From the NCBI GenBank assembly GCA_900766135.1, contig CAAFUF010000057.1, positions 26,718-90,717 of the forward strand: a DNA stretch of 64,000 bases, in the 5' to 3' direction. This DNA comes from Paenibacillaceae bacterium (GTDB taxonomy: Bacteria > Bacillota > Bacilli > Paenibacillales > Paenibacillaceae). Of this stretch, positions 26,408 to 34,850 are shown piece by piece. The notes beneath the pieces are model-generated. The model saw nothing but the letters and a program-made list of their open reading frames with translations, was not told the DNA's origin and made no database searches. A program made the translations under genes and the position numbers. Every line of letters begins with the position of its first letter. Positions within the stretch are counted from its first letter, which is position 1.

Positions 26408-27178
26408 ATGGAATCCGGAGCCAAGCGGACCTCGGGACAACCGGCGATGGCGATCCTTTACGAGGATAACCACCTGCTCGGCATCGAGAAGCCGGTGAAC
26501 GTTCCGACCCAGGAGGATGCCAGCGGCGACCCCGATCTGCTGAATCTGCTGAAGGCGGACATCAAGGAGCGGTACGGCAAGCCCGGCAACGTGTATCTCG
26601 GGCTTGTCCACCGGCTGGACCGTCCCGTCGGCGGCGCGATGATCTTTGCCAAGACGTCTAAGGCGGCTTCACGTCTGGCGGAGACGGTTCGCAGCCGCCG
26701 GTTCAGCAAAACGTATGTCGCCATCGTGCATGGGACGCCGCCGCAGCGGCAAGGCCGGTTAACCGATACGCTGCTCAAGGACGAGCGCACCAACACGGTA
26801 TCCGTCGTTCCTGCCGGGACGCCGGGCGGGAAAGAGGCCCGGCTCGATTACAGGGTACTCGGGAGCTCCGCATCGGAAAGGCTCAGTCTCGTACAGGTGG
26901 AGCTGCACACCGGACGGCCGCATCAGATCCGCGTACAAATGAGCCAAATCGGCTGTCCCCTGTACGGTGACCAAAAATACGGAGTAGCGTTAAATAAGCC
27001 GGGCCAGCAAATCGCGCTATGGTCACTGTACGTCGGTTTTCCGCACCCGGTAACCAAGGAGCCGGTTGACCTGGTTTCCCTTCCGCCGCGTTCGTATCCC
27101 TGGGACCTTTGGGAGGACGGATGGTATACCCGGCTCGCAGCTCTATTGCAGGCCGGTGAGAACGGAATGGAAATGTAA
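26408..27178 (+). CDS. RluA-family pseudouridine synthase
   Basis: 256 residues. The catalytic region is VHRLDRPVGGAMIFAKTSKA with the conserved Asp of HRLD, and the C-terminal motif HTGRPHQIRVQMSQIGCPLYGD is also present. No S4 domain, so closer to the short RluA/RluC-like Gram-positive members. Converts uridine to pseudouridine in rRNA or tRNA; target unknown. Three nt after the methyltransferase gene, making a two-gene RNA-modification operon with a terminator at 27182. Confidence 0.92.
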   Translation: MESGAKRTSGQPAMAILYEDNHLLGIEKPVNVPTQEDASGDPDLLNLLKADIKERYGKPGNVYLGLVHRLDRPVGGAMIFAKTSKAASRLAETVRSRRFSKTYVAIVHGTPPQRQGRLTDTLLKDERTNTVSVVPAGTPGGKEARLDYRVLGSSASERLSLVQVELHTGRPHQIRVQMSQIGCPLYGDQKYGVALNKPGQQIALWSLYVGFPHPVTKEPVDLVSLPPRSYPWDLWEDGWYTRLAALLQAGENGMEM

Positions 27179-27181
27179 AAG

Positions 27182-27228
27182 AGGCGGGACGTCCGGGGCT
27201 GAATGATCAGCTCCCGAGCGTCCCGCCT
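27182..27228. terminator. bidirectional terminator
   Basis: AGGCGGGACG (27182-27191) and CGTCCCGCCT (27219-27228) flank a 27-nt loop; T residues follow on both sides. Lies between the convergent pseudouridine synthase and MarR genes. Confidence 0.88.
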
Positions 27229-27246
27229 TTTCGTTGACAACTTCCC

Positions 27247-27657
27247 TTATTTCGTTCCGGAGATTTTGCCCAGCAGAATGACCAGCAGTTGTTGATTATG
27301 GGTGGAGATGCGGTCCAGGACGCCGTTCAAATAGGCGTTACGAACCGCGATGCCCCGCTGGACTTCGGTTTGTCCTTTATCTGTAATCGACACCCATACG
27401 TTGCGGCGGTCGTTCTCGTCCCGGTCGCGGCGGATCAGCTCGCCCCGCTCCATCCGGTCAAGCAGCATGGTTACTGCGGCCGGCGTTGTAGAGAGAAACG
27501 GGATCAAATCGGACGGCTTCAGATTGCCTTGCTGCTCCAGCAGCTCCAGAACGGTCAATTGCGACGTCGTCAGCGTTGGAGCCAGTTCCTCTTCCATGTG
27601 GGCCTGATAATCCTTCACGATGAGATCAAGCAATCTGGCAAATTCAGCGGTATGCAA
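27247..27657 (-). CDS. MarR-family transcriptional regulator
   Basis: 136 residues, start TTG 27657 with AAGGAGGG 7 nt upstream. Winged helix: LTTSQLTVLELLEQQGNLKPSDLIPFLSTTPAAVTMLLDRMERGELIRRDRDENDRR shows the MarR wing (DENDRR). No effector or target is evident. The ilvE gene lies upstream on the same strand with about 122 nt between. Confidence 0.92.
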   Translation of the reverse strand: MHTAEFARLLDLIVKDYQAHMEEELAPTLTTSQLTVLELLEQQGNLKPSDLIPFLSTTPAAVTMLLDRMERGELIRRDRDENDRRNVWVSITDKGQTEVQRGIAVRNAYLNGVLDRISTHNQQLLVILLGKISGTK

Positions 27658-27779
27658 TCTTAATCCCTCCTTGCCTTACATCACCACTAGAATCATTCGC
27701 TGCTTCCTTGGCAAATTCCTGCTGGCTTCTGCGTAATTATCCAGGGTTCAAGAGCTGAAGGGGCAAGACTGCCGCTTCC

Positions 27780-28847
27780 TTAATGGACGGAATACCGCCA
27801 CCCGAACGAATCCTCGCGTTCCCCGCGTTGGATCCCCGTCAGCGTGCCGTACAATTTGGCCGACAATTCCCCGGTTCCTCCTCCGGCAATCACGATGTCG
27901 CGCCCCTCCCAGGTCATGCTGCCGATCGGGGAGATCACCGCCGCGGTGCCGGTTCCAAACGCTTCTTCGAGCCGGCCTTCGCGATGAGCCTCGAACAGCT
28001 CCTCCACCGAGATCCGCCGTTCGTTAACCGGTACGCCCCATTCGCGTAGCAGACGGATGACCGAATCGCGCGTGACGCCGGCCAGAATGCTGCCGTTCAG
28101 CTCCGGCGTGACGATTTCCCCGTCAATCTTGAAGAACACGTTCATGCTGCCAACTTCCTCGATATACTTTTTCTCGATTCCGTCAAGCCAAAGCACTTGC
28201 GAGAAGCCCAGCGATTTGACATCTTCTTGCGCCTTAATCCCTGCCGCATAATTGCCGGAGGTTTTCGCCTCCCCAGTACCGCCGCGCACGGCCCGAACAT
28301 AACGATCCTCCACGTAAATACGAACCGGATGGATCCCTTCCGGATAGTAAGCCCCAACCGGCGACAAAATGACGATCAACCGGTATTCTTGGGCCGCCCG
28401 CACCCCAAGCCCCGCCTCGGTCGCGATAATGAAAGGGCGAATGTACATGGAATTGCCTTCGCCTTCCGGCATCCACTCCTCCTCCAGCACAAGCAGACGG
28501 CAGATTCCCTCCAGTACCTCCTGCGGATCAACTTGCGGGATACCGATACGCGAACAGGAGTGGTTCAACCGACGCAAATTCATGTCGGGCCGGAATAACA
28601 CGAGCTCTCCTTGCGGTGTCCGGTATGCCTTCATCCCTTCAAAAACCTCTTGTCCGTAATGAAACACCATCGCCGATGGATCCAGCGAAATCGGACCGTA
28701 CGGAACGATGCGCGGATCGTGCCAACCTTGGCCAGCCGAATAATCCATAAGCAGCATATGATCGGTAAAATATTTGCCAAAGCCCAGCCGGTCAGCGGAC
28801 GGCTTCGTTTTTTTGGCGGTAGTTAACGTGATGGGCCATTTTTCCAT
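27780..28847 (-). CDS. ilvE: branched-chain amino acid aminotransferase
   Basis: 355 residues, class IV fold. The PLP lysine is Lys195 in GTGEAKTSGNYAAG; other conserved sites are VFHYGQEVFEGMKAY (about 61-75), YIRPFIIATEAGLGV and the EVGSMNVFF motif. Transfers the amino group between branched-chain 2-oxo acids and glutamate, the last step of Ile, Val and Leu synthesis, and also in their breakdown and the supply of branched fatty-acid starters. The ATG has GAGGAA 7 nt upstream. No T-box leader was seen; it is divergent from a LysR gene with overlapping promoters. Confidence 0.95.
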   Translation of the reverse strand: MEKWPITLTTAKKTKPSADRLGFGKYFTDHMLLMDYSAGQGWHDPRIVPYGPISLDPSAMVFHYGQEVFEGMKAYRTPQGELVLFRPDMNLRRLNHSCSRIGIPQVDPQEVLEGICRLLVLEEEWMPEGEGNSMYIRPFIIATEAGLGVRAAQEYRLIVILSPVGAYYPEGIHPVRIYVEDRYVRAVRGGTGEAKTSGNYAAGIKAQEDVKSLGFSQVLWLDGIEKKYIEEVGSMNVFFKIDGEIVTPELNGSILAGVTRDSVIRLLREWGVPVNERRISVEELFEAHREGRLEEAFGTGTAAVISPIGSMTWEGRDIVIAGGGTGELSAKLYGTLTGIQRGEREDSFGWRYSVH

Positions 28848-28904
28848 GGTTCATTTCCTCTTTTCCAAGTATCGGTTATACGAATCGTTTGTTTCCCGCC
28901 TTTC

Positions 28905-28933
28905 ACTATACCGATTCTTCGTTCATTGATCAA
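28905..28933 (-). promoter_or_regulatory. SigA-type promoter of ilvE
   Basis: On the minus strand TTGATC (28928-28933), 17 nt, TATAGT (28905-28910). Its -35 lies inside the palindrome ATTGATCAAT (28925-28934) shared with the opposite promoter. Confidence 0.72.
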
Positions 28934-28954
28934 TAATATAGTTTCGATTATAAT
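28926..28954 (+). promoter_or_regulatory. SigA-type promoter of the LysR gene
   Basis: TTGATC (28926-28931), 17 nt, perfect TATAAT (28949-28954), 42 nt before the lysR ATG. The -10 lies in a second palindrome GATTATAATC (28946-28955). Overlaps the ilvE promoter at the -35. Confidence 0.8.
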
Positions 28955-28996
28955 CATTGACAATATCTATGAAATGAGGAGGGGAAACGATCCAGG

Positions 28997-29872
28997 ATGG
29001 AGCATCGATTGCTGGAATATTTCATTGCCGTCGGAGAGGATTTGCATTTCACCAAAGCTGCCGAAAGGCTGGGAATTACCCAGCCCACCCTAAGCCACCA
29101 GATTCGTTTGCTGGAACAGGAGCTCGGGACCGCTCTGATCAGCCGCGTTGGCAAAAAAAATTATTTGACCCAAGCCGGGTCCATCCTGCTGGAGCATGCC
29201 CGCCGGGTCGTTTACGAAGTGGAGCAGGCCAAATTGGAAATCGGCCAGATCAGCGGCGTGCAACGAGGGCAGCTCCGGATCGGCTGCTCCGGCAACCACC
29301 TGCTGGAAAGCAAGCTGATCTCTTTCCACCGCCAGCACCCCGGCATCGAGTTGACGGTGCTCGAGCTGGCCACCGAGGAAACCCGGTCCGGGCTGCTCGC
29401 CAATCAACTCGATCTTGGCGTGGTGTTTCTGCCGCTCCAGGACGAGCAAATCGTCAGCCGCCCGCTGTATGACGAAGAGCTGGTGCTGGTCGTCTCCAAC
29501 CTCCACGCCTACGCGGAGCTGCCGGAGGTCACGCTGGAGCAGGTCGCCTGTCTGCCGCTCGTCTTGTTTCCGCCGAAGTTTTACGTTCGGCAGCTGCTTG
29601 ATACGGCCTGCGCCGAGCAAGGCATCGAAATCCGGCCGGTCATGGAATTATCGACGATGGAATCGCAGGTGCAGATGGTCCTCCATCACGTCGGGGGAAC
29701 CGTGCTGCCCAGCTCCTATGCCCGTACGCTGACCGGCACGAACCGCCGCGGCGGAATCGCCGTTGTCCCGCTGGCGGAGCCCGTTCCGCGCAAAAACGTC
29801 GGATTGGTTTACCGCAGCAGCACTTACATGGATCCCACGCTCCAGGCGTTTATCCGGCATTTGATGGAATAA
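28997..29872 (+). CDS. LysR-family transcriptional regulator
   Basis: 291 residues. The N-terminal helix-turn-helix (LEYFIAVGEDLHFTKAAERLGITQPTLSHQIRLLEQELGTALISR) is the LysR pattern, and the C-terminal ligand domain begins near residue 90 (GQLRIGCSGNHLLESKLISF). Upstream AGGAGGGG. LysR regulators usually control the divergent gene, so ilvE is the likely target, with a metabolite of branched-chain amino acid pathways as possible effector. The promoter arrangement suggests self-regulation. Confidence 0.93.
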   Translation: MEHRLLEYFIAVGEDLHFTKAAERLGITQPTLSHQIRLLEQELGTALISRVGKKNYLTQAGSILLEHARRVVYEVEQAKLEIGQISGVQRGQLRIGCSGNHLLESKLISFHRQHPGIELTVLELATEETRSGLLANQLDLGVVFLPLQDEQIVSRPLYDEELVLVVSNLHAYAELPEVTLEQVACLPLVLFPPKFYVRQLLDTACAEQGIEIRPVMELSTMESQVQMVLHHVGGTVLPSSYARTLTGTNRRGGIAVVPLAEPVPRKNVGLVYRSSTYMDPTLQAFIRHLME

Positions 29873-29960
29873 GCTGCGGGGTCATCGCAGGCAGACGCTA
29901 TTAGCAAAGCGGGAATCGTAGTACCTAAGACGCCCCCTCTTAGAAACGGAGACCTCAGGA

Positions 29961-30254
29961 TCAGCTTTTAAATTGTAATCCTTTCGCGTGCAAAGCCTCC
30001 CTAAGCTTAGGTATGGAGGACGGCCCCATGCCGTGGAATTGCAGAACCTCTTGCTCGCTAAGCCCGGCTAGCTTCTCCAAAGACGTCACGCCATTCGCTT
30101 CCAAGGCTCGTCTAGCCGGAGCGGATAACCGCAACAGGAAGTCCGCTTCCGGTTTGCGTTCTTGCTCGCAGGTTGGACAGGTTGGACAGTCACTGCTTTT
30201 GTAGTACTTGTGCCCCTTCGGGCAAGTCCTTTGCGTTCTTGCTCGTTCCGTCAT
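29961..30254 (-). CDS. small zinc-ribbon plus RNA-polymerase-alpha-CTD-like helix-hairpin-helix protein
   Basis: 97 residues. N-terminal metal-binding-like segment with Cys11, His15, Cys23, Cys26 and Cys29 (CPKGHKYYKSSDCPTCPTC). C-terminal 60 residues (LSAPARRALEANGVTSLEKL, then GLSEQEVLQFHGMGPSSIPKLREAL) resemble the alpha-subunit C-terminal domain, a DNA-binding HhH fold. Often annotated as RNA polymerase alpha subunit domain protein. Function unknown; a nucleic acid-binding role is likely. Lies alone between lysR and parC. Confidence 0.72.
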   Translation of the reverse strand: MTERARTQRTCPKGHKYYKSSDCPTCPTCEQERKPEADFLLRLSAPARRALEANGVTSLEKLAGLSEQEVLQFHGMGPSSIPKLREALHAKGLQFKS

Positions 30255-30293
30255 CGTTCGATTCCATCCCTTCGCTGCTGATTTTTAAGCCTA

Positions 30294-30335
30294 CGAATAA
30301 AACTCCGGGAAAGCCTGAAGCGCCCACCCGGAGTT
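30294..30335 (-). terminator. terminator after parC
   Basis: AACTCCGGG (30301-30309) and CCCGGAGTT (30327-30335); on the minus strand the stem is followed by TTTATTCG. Ends the parE-parC transcript. Confidence 0.8.
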
Positions 30336-30342
30336 ACCTCTC

Positions 30343-32781
30343 TCATTCTTTGACGAAAAGATCCACGATCTCGTCGTTTTTGTCCACGGGCATCAGCGCT
30401 TTCCCGATCGACTTCCGGTCGGCTAACGGAGCCTCCTCCGAGCTGAAAGCGTGCATCTGCCCTTCCTTTGTAACCGCCTGCAGCAGGACCGGCTCCTTGC
30501 AATGAATGCCGCCGATCAAGCGGCTGCCGTTCGGCTTGACGCGTTTGCCTTCTTTAAATTCGAACGACTGAACGCCTTTGCCTCCCCGGCTTTGGAGCGG
30601 ATAATCCAGCAGGAGGCTGCGCTTGCCGTAACCCAGATCCGATACGACGAGAACTTCGCCTTCGTCGCCTGTTACCCAGAGCGCAGCAACAACTTCGTCG
30701 TCATCCTTTAGGTTGATCCCGCGCACCCCGGCGGACACGCGGCCCATCGGGTTCACTTCGCTTTCGGCGAACCGGATCGCCATCCCCTGCTTCGTCAGCA
30801 GCAGGATCTCTTGATTGTTCCGGCTGACGGTGACGCTCAGCACTTCATCGCCGTCGCCCACCTTGCACGCGGCGATCGCGCCGGAGCGCTTCGTCTCGTA
30901 TTCCTTCAACTCCGTCCGCTTCACCTGGCCGTTCTTCGTGACGAACACCAGACTGAGTTCCGGATTCTCGTCGAAACCTCTTACCGGAACGACACTGATA
31001 ATACGGTCTTCCTTGGCTAGCGGTATCACGTTGACAATCGCGGTTCCGTTATCCTTCCATTTGAACTCCGGAATCTGGTGGACCGGCAATAGGAAGTATT
31101 GGCCCCGCTGCGTAAAGATCAGCAGGTTCTGCAGCGTATCCAGCTCAAGCAAATGCTTGATGTAGTCGCCTTCCTTGACCCCTGAGCCGTCCCGCTCCCC
31201 ACCGGACCGGGTAAACGACAGCATGCTGGTGCGCTTAATGTAACCTTCATGCGAAATCGTGACCAGCACGTCCTCTTGGGCAACCAGCACTTCAAGGTTC
31301 ACCTTCAACTCCTCGACCTCGTCCTGAATATGCGAGCGGCGATCGATTCCGTACTTGTCGCGGATCTCGATCAGCTCTTTCTTGATCAAAGCGATCAGCT
31401 TCTTATCGCTTTCCAGAATGCCGCGCAGAACCGTGATTTTTTTCTGGATCTCCTCCAGCTCTTTTTGCAGCGTCGTAATTTCAAGATTCGTCAAACGATA
31501 CAGCTGCAACGTCAAAATCGCGTCCGCCTGGCGCTCGGTGAACCCGAACATCCATTGCAGGTTGTTCTGCGCATCCTGACGGTTCTTGGAGGCTTTGATT
31601 GCCGCAATGACCTCATCCAAAATGTTGAGTGCCTTGACCAGGCCCTCCAATACGTGGGCGCGGTCCTCCAGCTTCTCCAGCTCGTATTGCGTCCGGTACG
31701 TGACCACCTCGCGCTGATGGGCAATGTAGGCTTCGAGCATTGCCTTGAGGCCCAACTGGCGCGGCGCCTTGTTGACGATAGCCACCATATTGAAATTGTA
31801 GGTGACCTGCAAGTCGGTTTTTTTCAGCAAATACGCCAAAATCCCCTGCGCATCCGCATCCTTCTTCAGCTCAACGACGATGCGAAGCCCGTTCCGGCCG
31901 CTTTCGTCCCGGACCTCGGCAATGCCGTCCACCTTTTTCTCCAAGCGGATATTTTCCATCGCCGTGACGAGCCGGGATTTAACCACCTGATATGGAATTT
32001 CGGTGATGACGATCTGCTGCTTCCCGCCGCGAAGCATCTCGATTTCCGTTTTGGAGCGCAGATAAATCCGGCCTCTGCCGGTTTGATAAGCTTCTTGGAT
32101 GCCTTCTTCGCCCATGATGATGCCACCCGTCGGAAAATCCGGTCCTTTGACGAACAAACGGATTTCCTCCAGCGTCATTTCGGGTTTCTCCATCAAGGCG
32201 ATGCAGGCGTCGATCACCTCGCGCAGGTTATGCGGCGGGATTTCCGTTGCAAACCCCGCCGAAATCCCGCTGGCTCCGTTGACCAGGAGATTCGGAAAAC
32301 GCGCCGGCAGTACGACGGGCTCCTTCGCCGTGTTGTCGAAGTTGTCCTTGAACGGCACGGTGCGCTTCTCGATGTCGCGCAGCAGCTCCATCGCGATCGC
32401 CGACAAGCGCGCCTCGGTATACCGCATCGCCGCCGCCGGGTCATCGTCCTGCGAACCCCAGTTGCCATGGCCGTCGATCAGCGTATGGCCCATTTTCCAC
32501 GGCTGAGCCATCCGCACCATCCCCTCGTAAATCGAAGAGTCCCCGTGCGGATGATAGTTGCCCATCACGTCCCCGACCGTTTTGGCCGATTTGCGGTACG
32601 GCTTGTCCGGCGTATTGCCGGAATCGTACATCGCGTACAATATCCGCCGTTGCACCGGCTTCAACCCGTCGCGAATATCGGGAATCGCCCGGTCCTGAAT
32701 AATGTATTTGGAATACCGGCCAAAGCGGTCGCCTACAACCTCTTCGAGAAACGCCGGCATAAAGTTTTCAAGCATGCTCAC
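30343..32781 (-). CDS. parC: DNA topoisomerase IV subunit A
   Basis: 812 residues, start GTG 32781 with GAAGGTGA upstream. Breakage-reunion domain: RFGRYSKYIIQDRAIPDIRDGLKPVQRRIL, active-site Tyr121 in AAAMRYTEARLS, and the quinolone region HPHGDSSIYEGMVRMAQ with the usual Ser and Glu. The C-terminal half holds six blade-like repeats of the beta-pinwheel (for example GQVKRTELKEYETKRSG). No typical GyrA box was seen, fitting ParC rather than GyrA. With ParE it unlinks daughter chromosomes. Follows parE by 13 nt. Confidence 0.95.
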   Translation of the reverse strand: MSMLENFMPAFLEEVVGDRFGRYSKYIIQDRAIPDIRDGLKPVQRRILYAMYDSGNTPDKPYRKSAKTVGDVMGNYHPHGDSSIYEGMVRMAQPWKMGHTLIDGHGNWGSQDDDPAAAMRYTEARLSAIAMELLRDIEKRTVPFKDNFDNTAKEPVVLPARFPNLLVNGASGISAGFATEIPPHNLREVIDACIALMEKPEMTLEEIRLFVKGPDFPTGGIIMGEEGIQEAYQTGRGRIYLRSKTEIEMLRGGKQQIVITEIPYQVVKSRLVTAMENIRLEKKVDGIAEVRDESGRNGLRIVVELKKDADAQGILAYLLKKTDLQVTYNFNMVAIVNKAPRQLGLKAMLEAYIAHQREVVTYRTQYELEKLEDRAHVLEGLVKALNILDEVIAAIKASKNRQDAQNNLQWMFGFTERQADAILTLQLYRLTNLEITTLQKELEEIQKKITVLRGILESDKKLIALIKKELIEIRDKYGIDRRSHIQDEVEELKVNLEVLVAQEDVLVTISHEGYIKRTSMLSFTRSGGERDGSGVKEGDYIKHLLELDTLQNLLIFTQRGQYFLLPVHQIPEFKWKDNGTAIVNVIPLAKEDRIISVVPVRGFDENPELSLVFVTKNGQVKRTELKEYETKRSGAIAACKVGDGDEVLSVTVSRNNQEILLLTKQGMAIRFAESEVNPMGRVSAGVRGINLKDDDEVVAALWVTGDEGEVLVVSDLGYGKRSLLLDYPLQSRGGKGVQSFEFKEGKRVKPNGSRLIGGIHCKEPVLLQAVTKEGQMHAFSSEEAPLADRKSIGKALMPVDKNDEIVDLFVKE

Positions 32782-32794
32782 ATCAATTCACCTT

Positions 32795-34780
32795 CTATTC
32801 CTCAAACTCCGTGAAATCCACGTTTTCCACGATCCAGCGCTTGCGCGGATCGACCTTGTCCCCCATCAGCGTAGACACGCGGCGTTCCGCTTTGGCGGCA
32901 TCTTCGATCTGCACCTGCAGCATGTTCCGCGTTTCCGGATTCATCGTCGTTTCCCATAGCTGCTCGGGGTTCATTTCCCCCAAACCTTTGTAGCGCTGCA
33001 ACTCGAAGTTTTTGCCGAATTCCTTCAGGTAGTTCTGCAGCTGCTCGTCGCTCCAGGCATATCTCACCGTTTCCAGCTTTCCGGAACGGCGGGTGATTTT
33101 ATACAAAGGCGGCTGGGCGATGTAGACCCGTCCCGCATCGATCAGCGGCTTCATGTAACGGTAAAAGAACGTCAGCAGCAGCACTTGAATGTGCGCGCCG
33201 TCCGTATCGGCGTCGGTCATGATGATGATTTTGGAAAAATTGCTGTCCTCCACGGCGAATTCCGGCCCGATGCCGGCGCCGATCGCCGAAATGATGGCCC
33301 GGTACTCGTCGTTCTTGAGGATATCGGCGAGCTTCGCCTTCTCCGGATTCATCGGCTTGCCTTTCAGCGGCAGAATCGCCTGAATCTTCGAATCACGTCC
33401 TTGTTTCGCCGAACCTCCGGCGGAGTCGCCTTCGACGATAAACAGCTCGGTGCGCGAAAAATCCTTTGATTGCGCCGGCGTCAGCTTGCCGCCGAGGTTC
33501 GAGCTTTCGCTCCGCTTCTTGCCCGAACGCATTTCATCGCGAGCTTTGCGGGCGGCCTCACGCGCTTTGGAGGCTTGTATCGCCTTCTTGATCAACGTTT
33601 GGGCGACCTGCGGGTTCTCTTCCAGGAACACCGCCATCTTCTCGCCAACGACCGATTCCACGGCGCTGCGCGCGGACGCGCTGCCGAGCTGGTCCTTCGT
33701 TTGACCGACAAACTCCACCTCGGACATCTTGACGCTGATGACGGCCATCATCCCCTCGCGCAAATCGTTACCTTCGAGGTTTTTCTCCTTCTCCTTGAGC
33801 ATGCCGTTCTTCCGGGCATATTCGTTCATCACCCGGGTATACGCCGTTTTGAATCCGGTTTCATGCGTCCCCCCGCCCCGAGTCGGGATCGAGTTGACGA
33901 AAGACACCAGCGTTTCGGTATACCCTGCATTGTACTGCAACGCGACCTCCACCTCGATATCTTCCCGTTCCGCATAGAAATGGACGACGTCATGCAGTAC
34001 GTCCTTCCCGTCATTGAGGAATTGAACGAACTGGCTGGCTCCGCCCTCGTAAAAAAACTCGTCGAAACGGTCGGACCGCTCGTCCTTCAAGGTCACCTTC
34101 AGGCCCGAATTCAGAAAAGCGATCTCCTGTAAACGTTCCGCGAGCGTATCATAATTTAATCCGATGCCGCCGGTGAATACGCGAATATCCGGCTTAAACG
34201 TCACCTTCGTGCCGGTCTTGTTCGTATTGCCGAGAATCTCCAGCCCCGTGACCGGTTCGCCGACGTGTTCGATGCCTTGATCGTCAACCCAATATTCGAA
34301 GCGCATCCGGTGGATTTTCCCGTCCCGGTAAATGTGAACCTCCAGCCATTCGGACAAGGCGTTGGTGACCGAGGCCCCTACCCCGTGCAGACCGCCGGAT
34401 TTCTTGTAGCCCCCTCCGCCGAATTTGCCGCCGGCGTGCAAAATCGTATAAACGACCTGCGGCGTCGGAACGCCGGTTTTGTGCATGGCGGTCGGAATCC
34501 CCCGGCCATTGTCGATCACGGTGACCGATCCGTCCTTATTCAGCGTGATGTCGATTTTGGAGCAGTACTTTGCCAGATGCTCGTCGACGGCATTATCGAC
34601 GATCTCCCATACCAGATGATGAAGTCCCGACGAGCTCGTACTGCCAATATACATCCCTGGCCGTTTGCGTACCGCGACAAGCCCTTCGAGCACTTGAATG
34701 TCGTCCGCGTCGTATCCCGAAGACGCGCTTCCGGAACTTGTGCCGGGTACGTCCTCGAACAAATCGATTTGTTCGGCCAT
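32795..34780 (-). CDS. parE: DNA topoisomerase IV subunit B
   Basis: 661 residues. GHKL ATPase motifs EIVDNAVDEHLAKYC, DNGRGIPTAMHKTGVPT and GLHGVGASVTNALSEWL, a transducer domain, then a TOPRIM domain with EGDSAGGSAKQGRD and IMTDADTDGAHI. The C-terminus ends RWIVENVDFTEFEE, as in ParE. GGGGGAG lies 6 nt before the ATG. Supplies ATP hydrolysis to topoisomerase IV; partner ParC is encoded next. Confidence 0.96.
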   Translation of the reverse strand: MAEQIDLFEDVPGTSSGSASSGYDADDIQVLEGLVAVRKRPGMYIGSTSSSGLHHLVWEIVDNAVDEHLAKYCSKIDITLNKDGSVTVIDNGRGIPTAMHKTGVPTPQVVYTILHAGGKFGGGGYKKSGGLHGVGASVTNALSEWLEVHIYRDGKIHRMRFEYWVDDQGIEHVGEPVTGLEILGNTNKTGTKVTFKPDIRVFTGGIGLNYDTLAERLQEIAFLNSGLKVTLKDERSDRFDEFFYEGGASQFVQFLNDGKDVLHDVVHFYAEREDIEVEVALQYNAGYTETLVSFVNSIPTRGGGTHETGFKTAYTRVMNEYARKNGMLKEKEKNLEGNDLREGMMAVISVKMSEVEFVGQTKDQLGSASARSAVESVVGEKMAVFLEENPQVAQTLIKKAIQASKAREAARKARDEMRSGKKRSESSNLGGKLTPAQSKDFSRTELFIVEGDSAGGSAKQGRDSKIQAILPLKGKPMNPEKAKLADILKNDEYRAIISAIGAGIGPEFAVEDSNFSKIIIMTDADTDGAHIQVLLLTFFYRYMKPLIDAGRVYIAQPPLYKITRRSGKLETVRYAWSDEQLQNYLKEFGKNFELQRYKGLGEMNPEQLWETTMNPETRNMLQVQIEDAAKAERRVSTLMGDKVDPRKRWIVENVDFTEFEE

Positions 34781-34850
34781 TCATGCTCCCCCTTTATTTC
34801 TTTTAGTATCTGTATGTAGTCGAACAGATGTTTTGGTGCCTTCGTCCATT

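Noticed and set aside
25475..26611. 378-codon minus-strand frame
   Set aside because: Antisense to the methyltransferase and pseudouridine synthase genes, which carry clear motifs.
28848..28996. T-box leader or attenuator upstream of ilvE
   Set aside because: The gap is only about 150 bp, holds two overlapping promoters, and shows no T-box core or terminator stem.
31249..32814. 521-codon plus-strand open frame
   Set aside because: It lies antisense to parC, which has all topoisomerase motifs. Its predicted protein is rich in Arg, Gln and Leu in the way expected from the mirror of a real gene, and it has no recognised domain.
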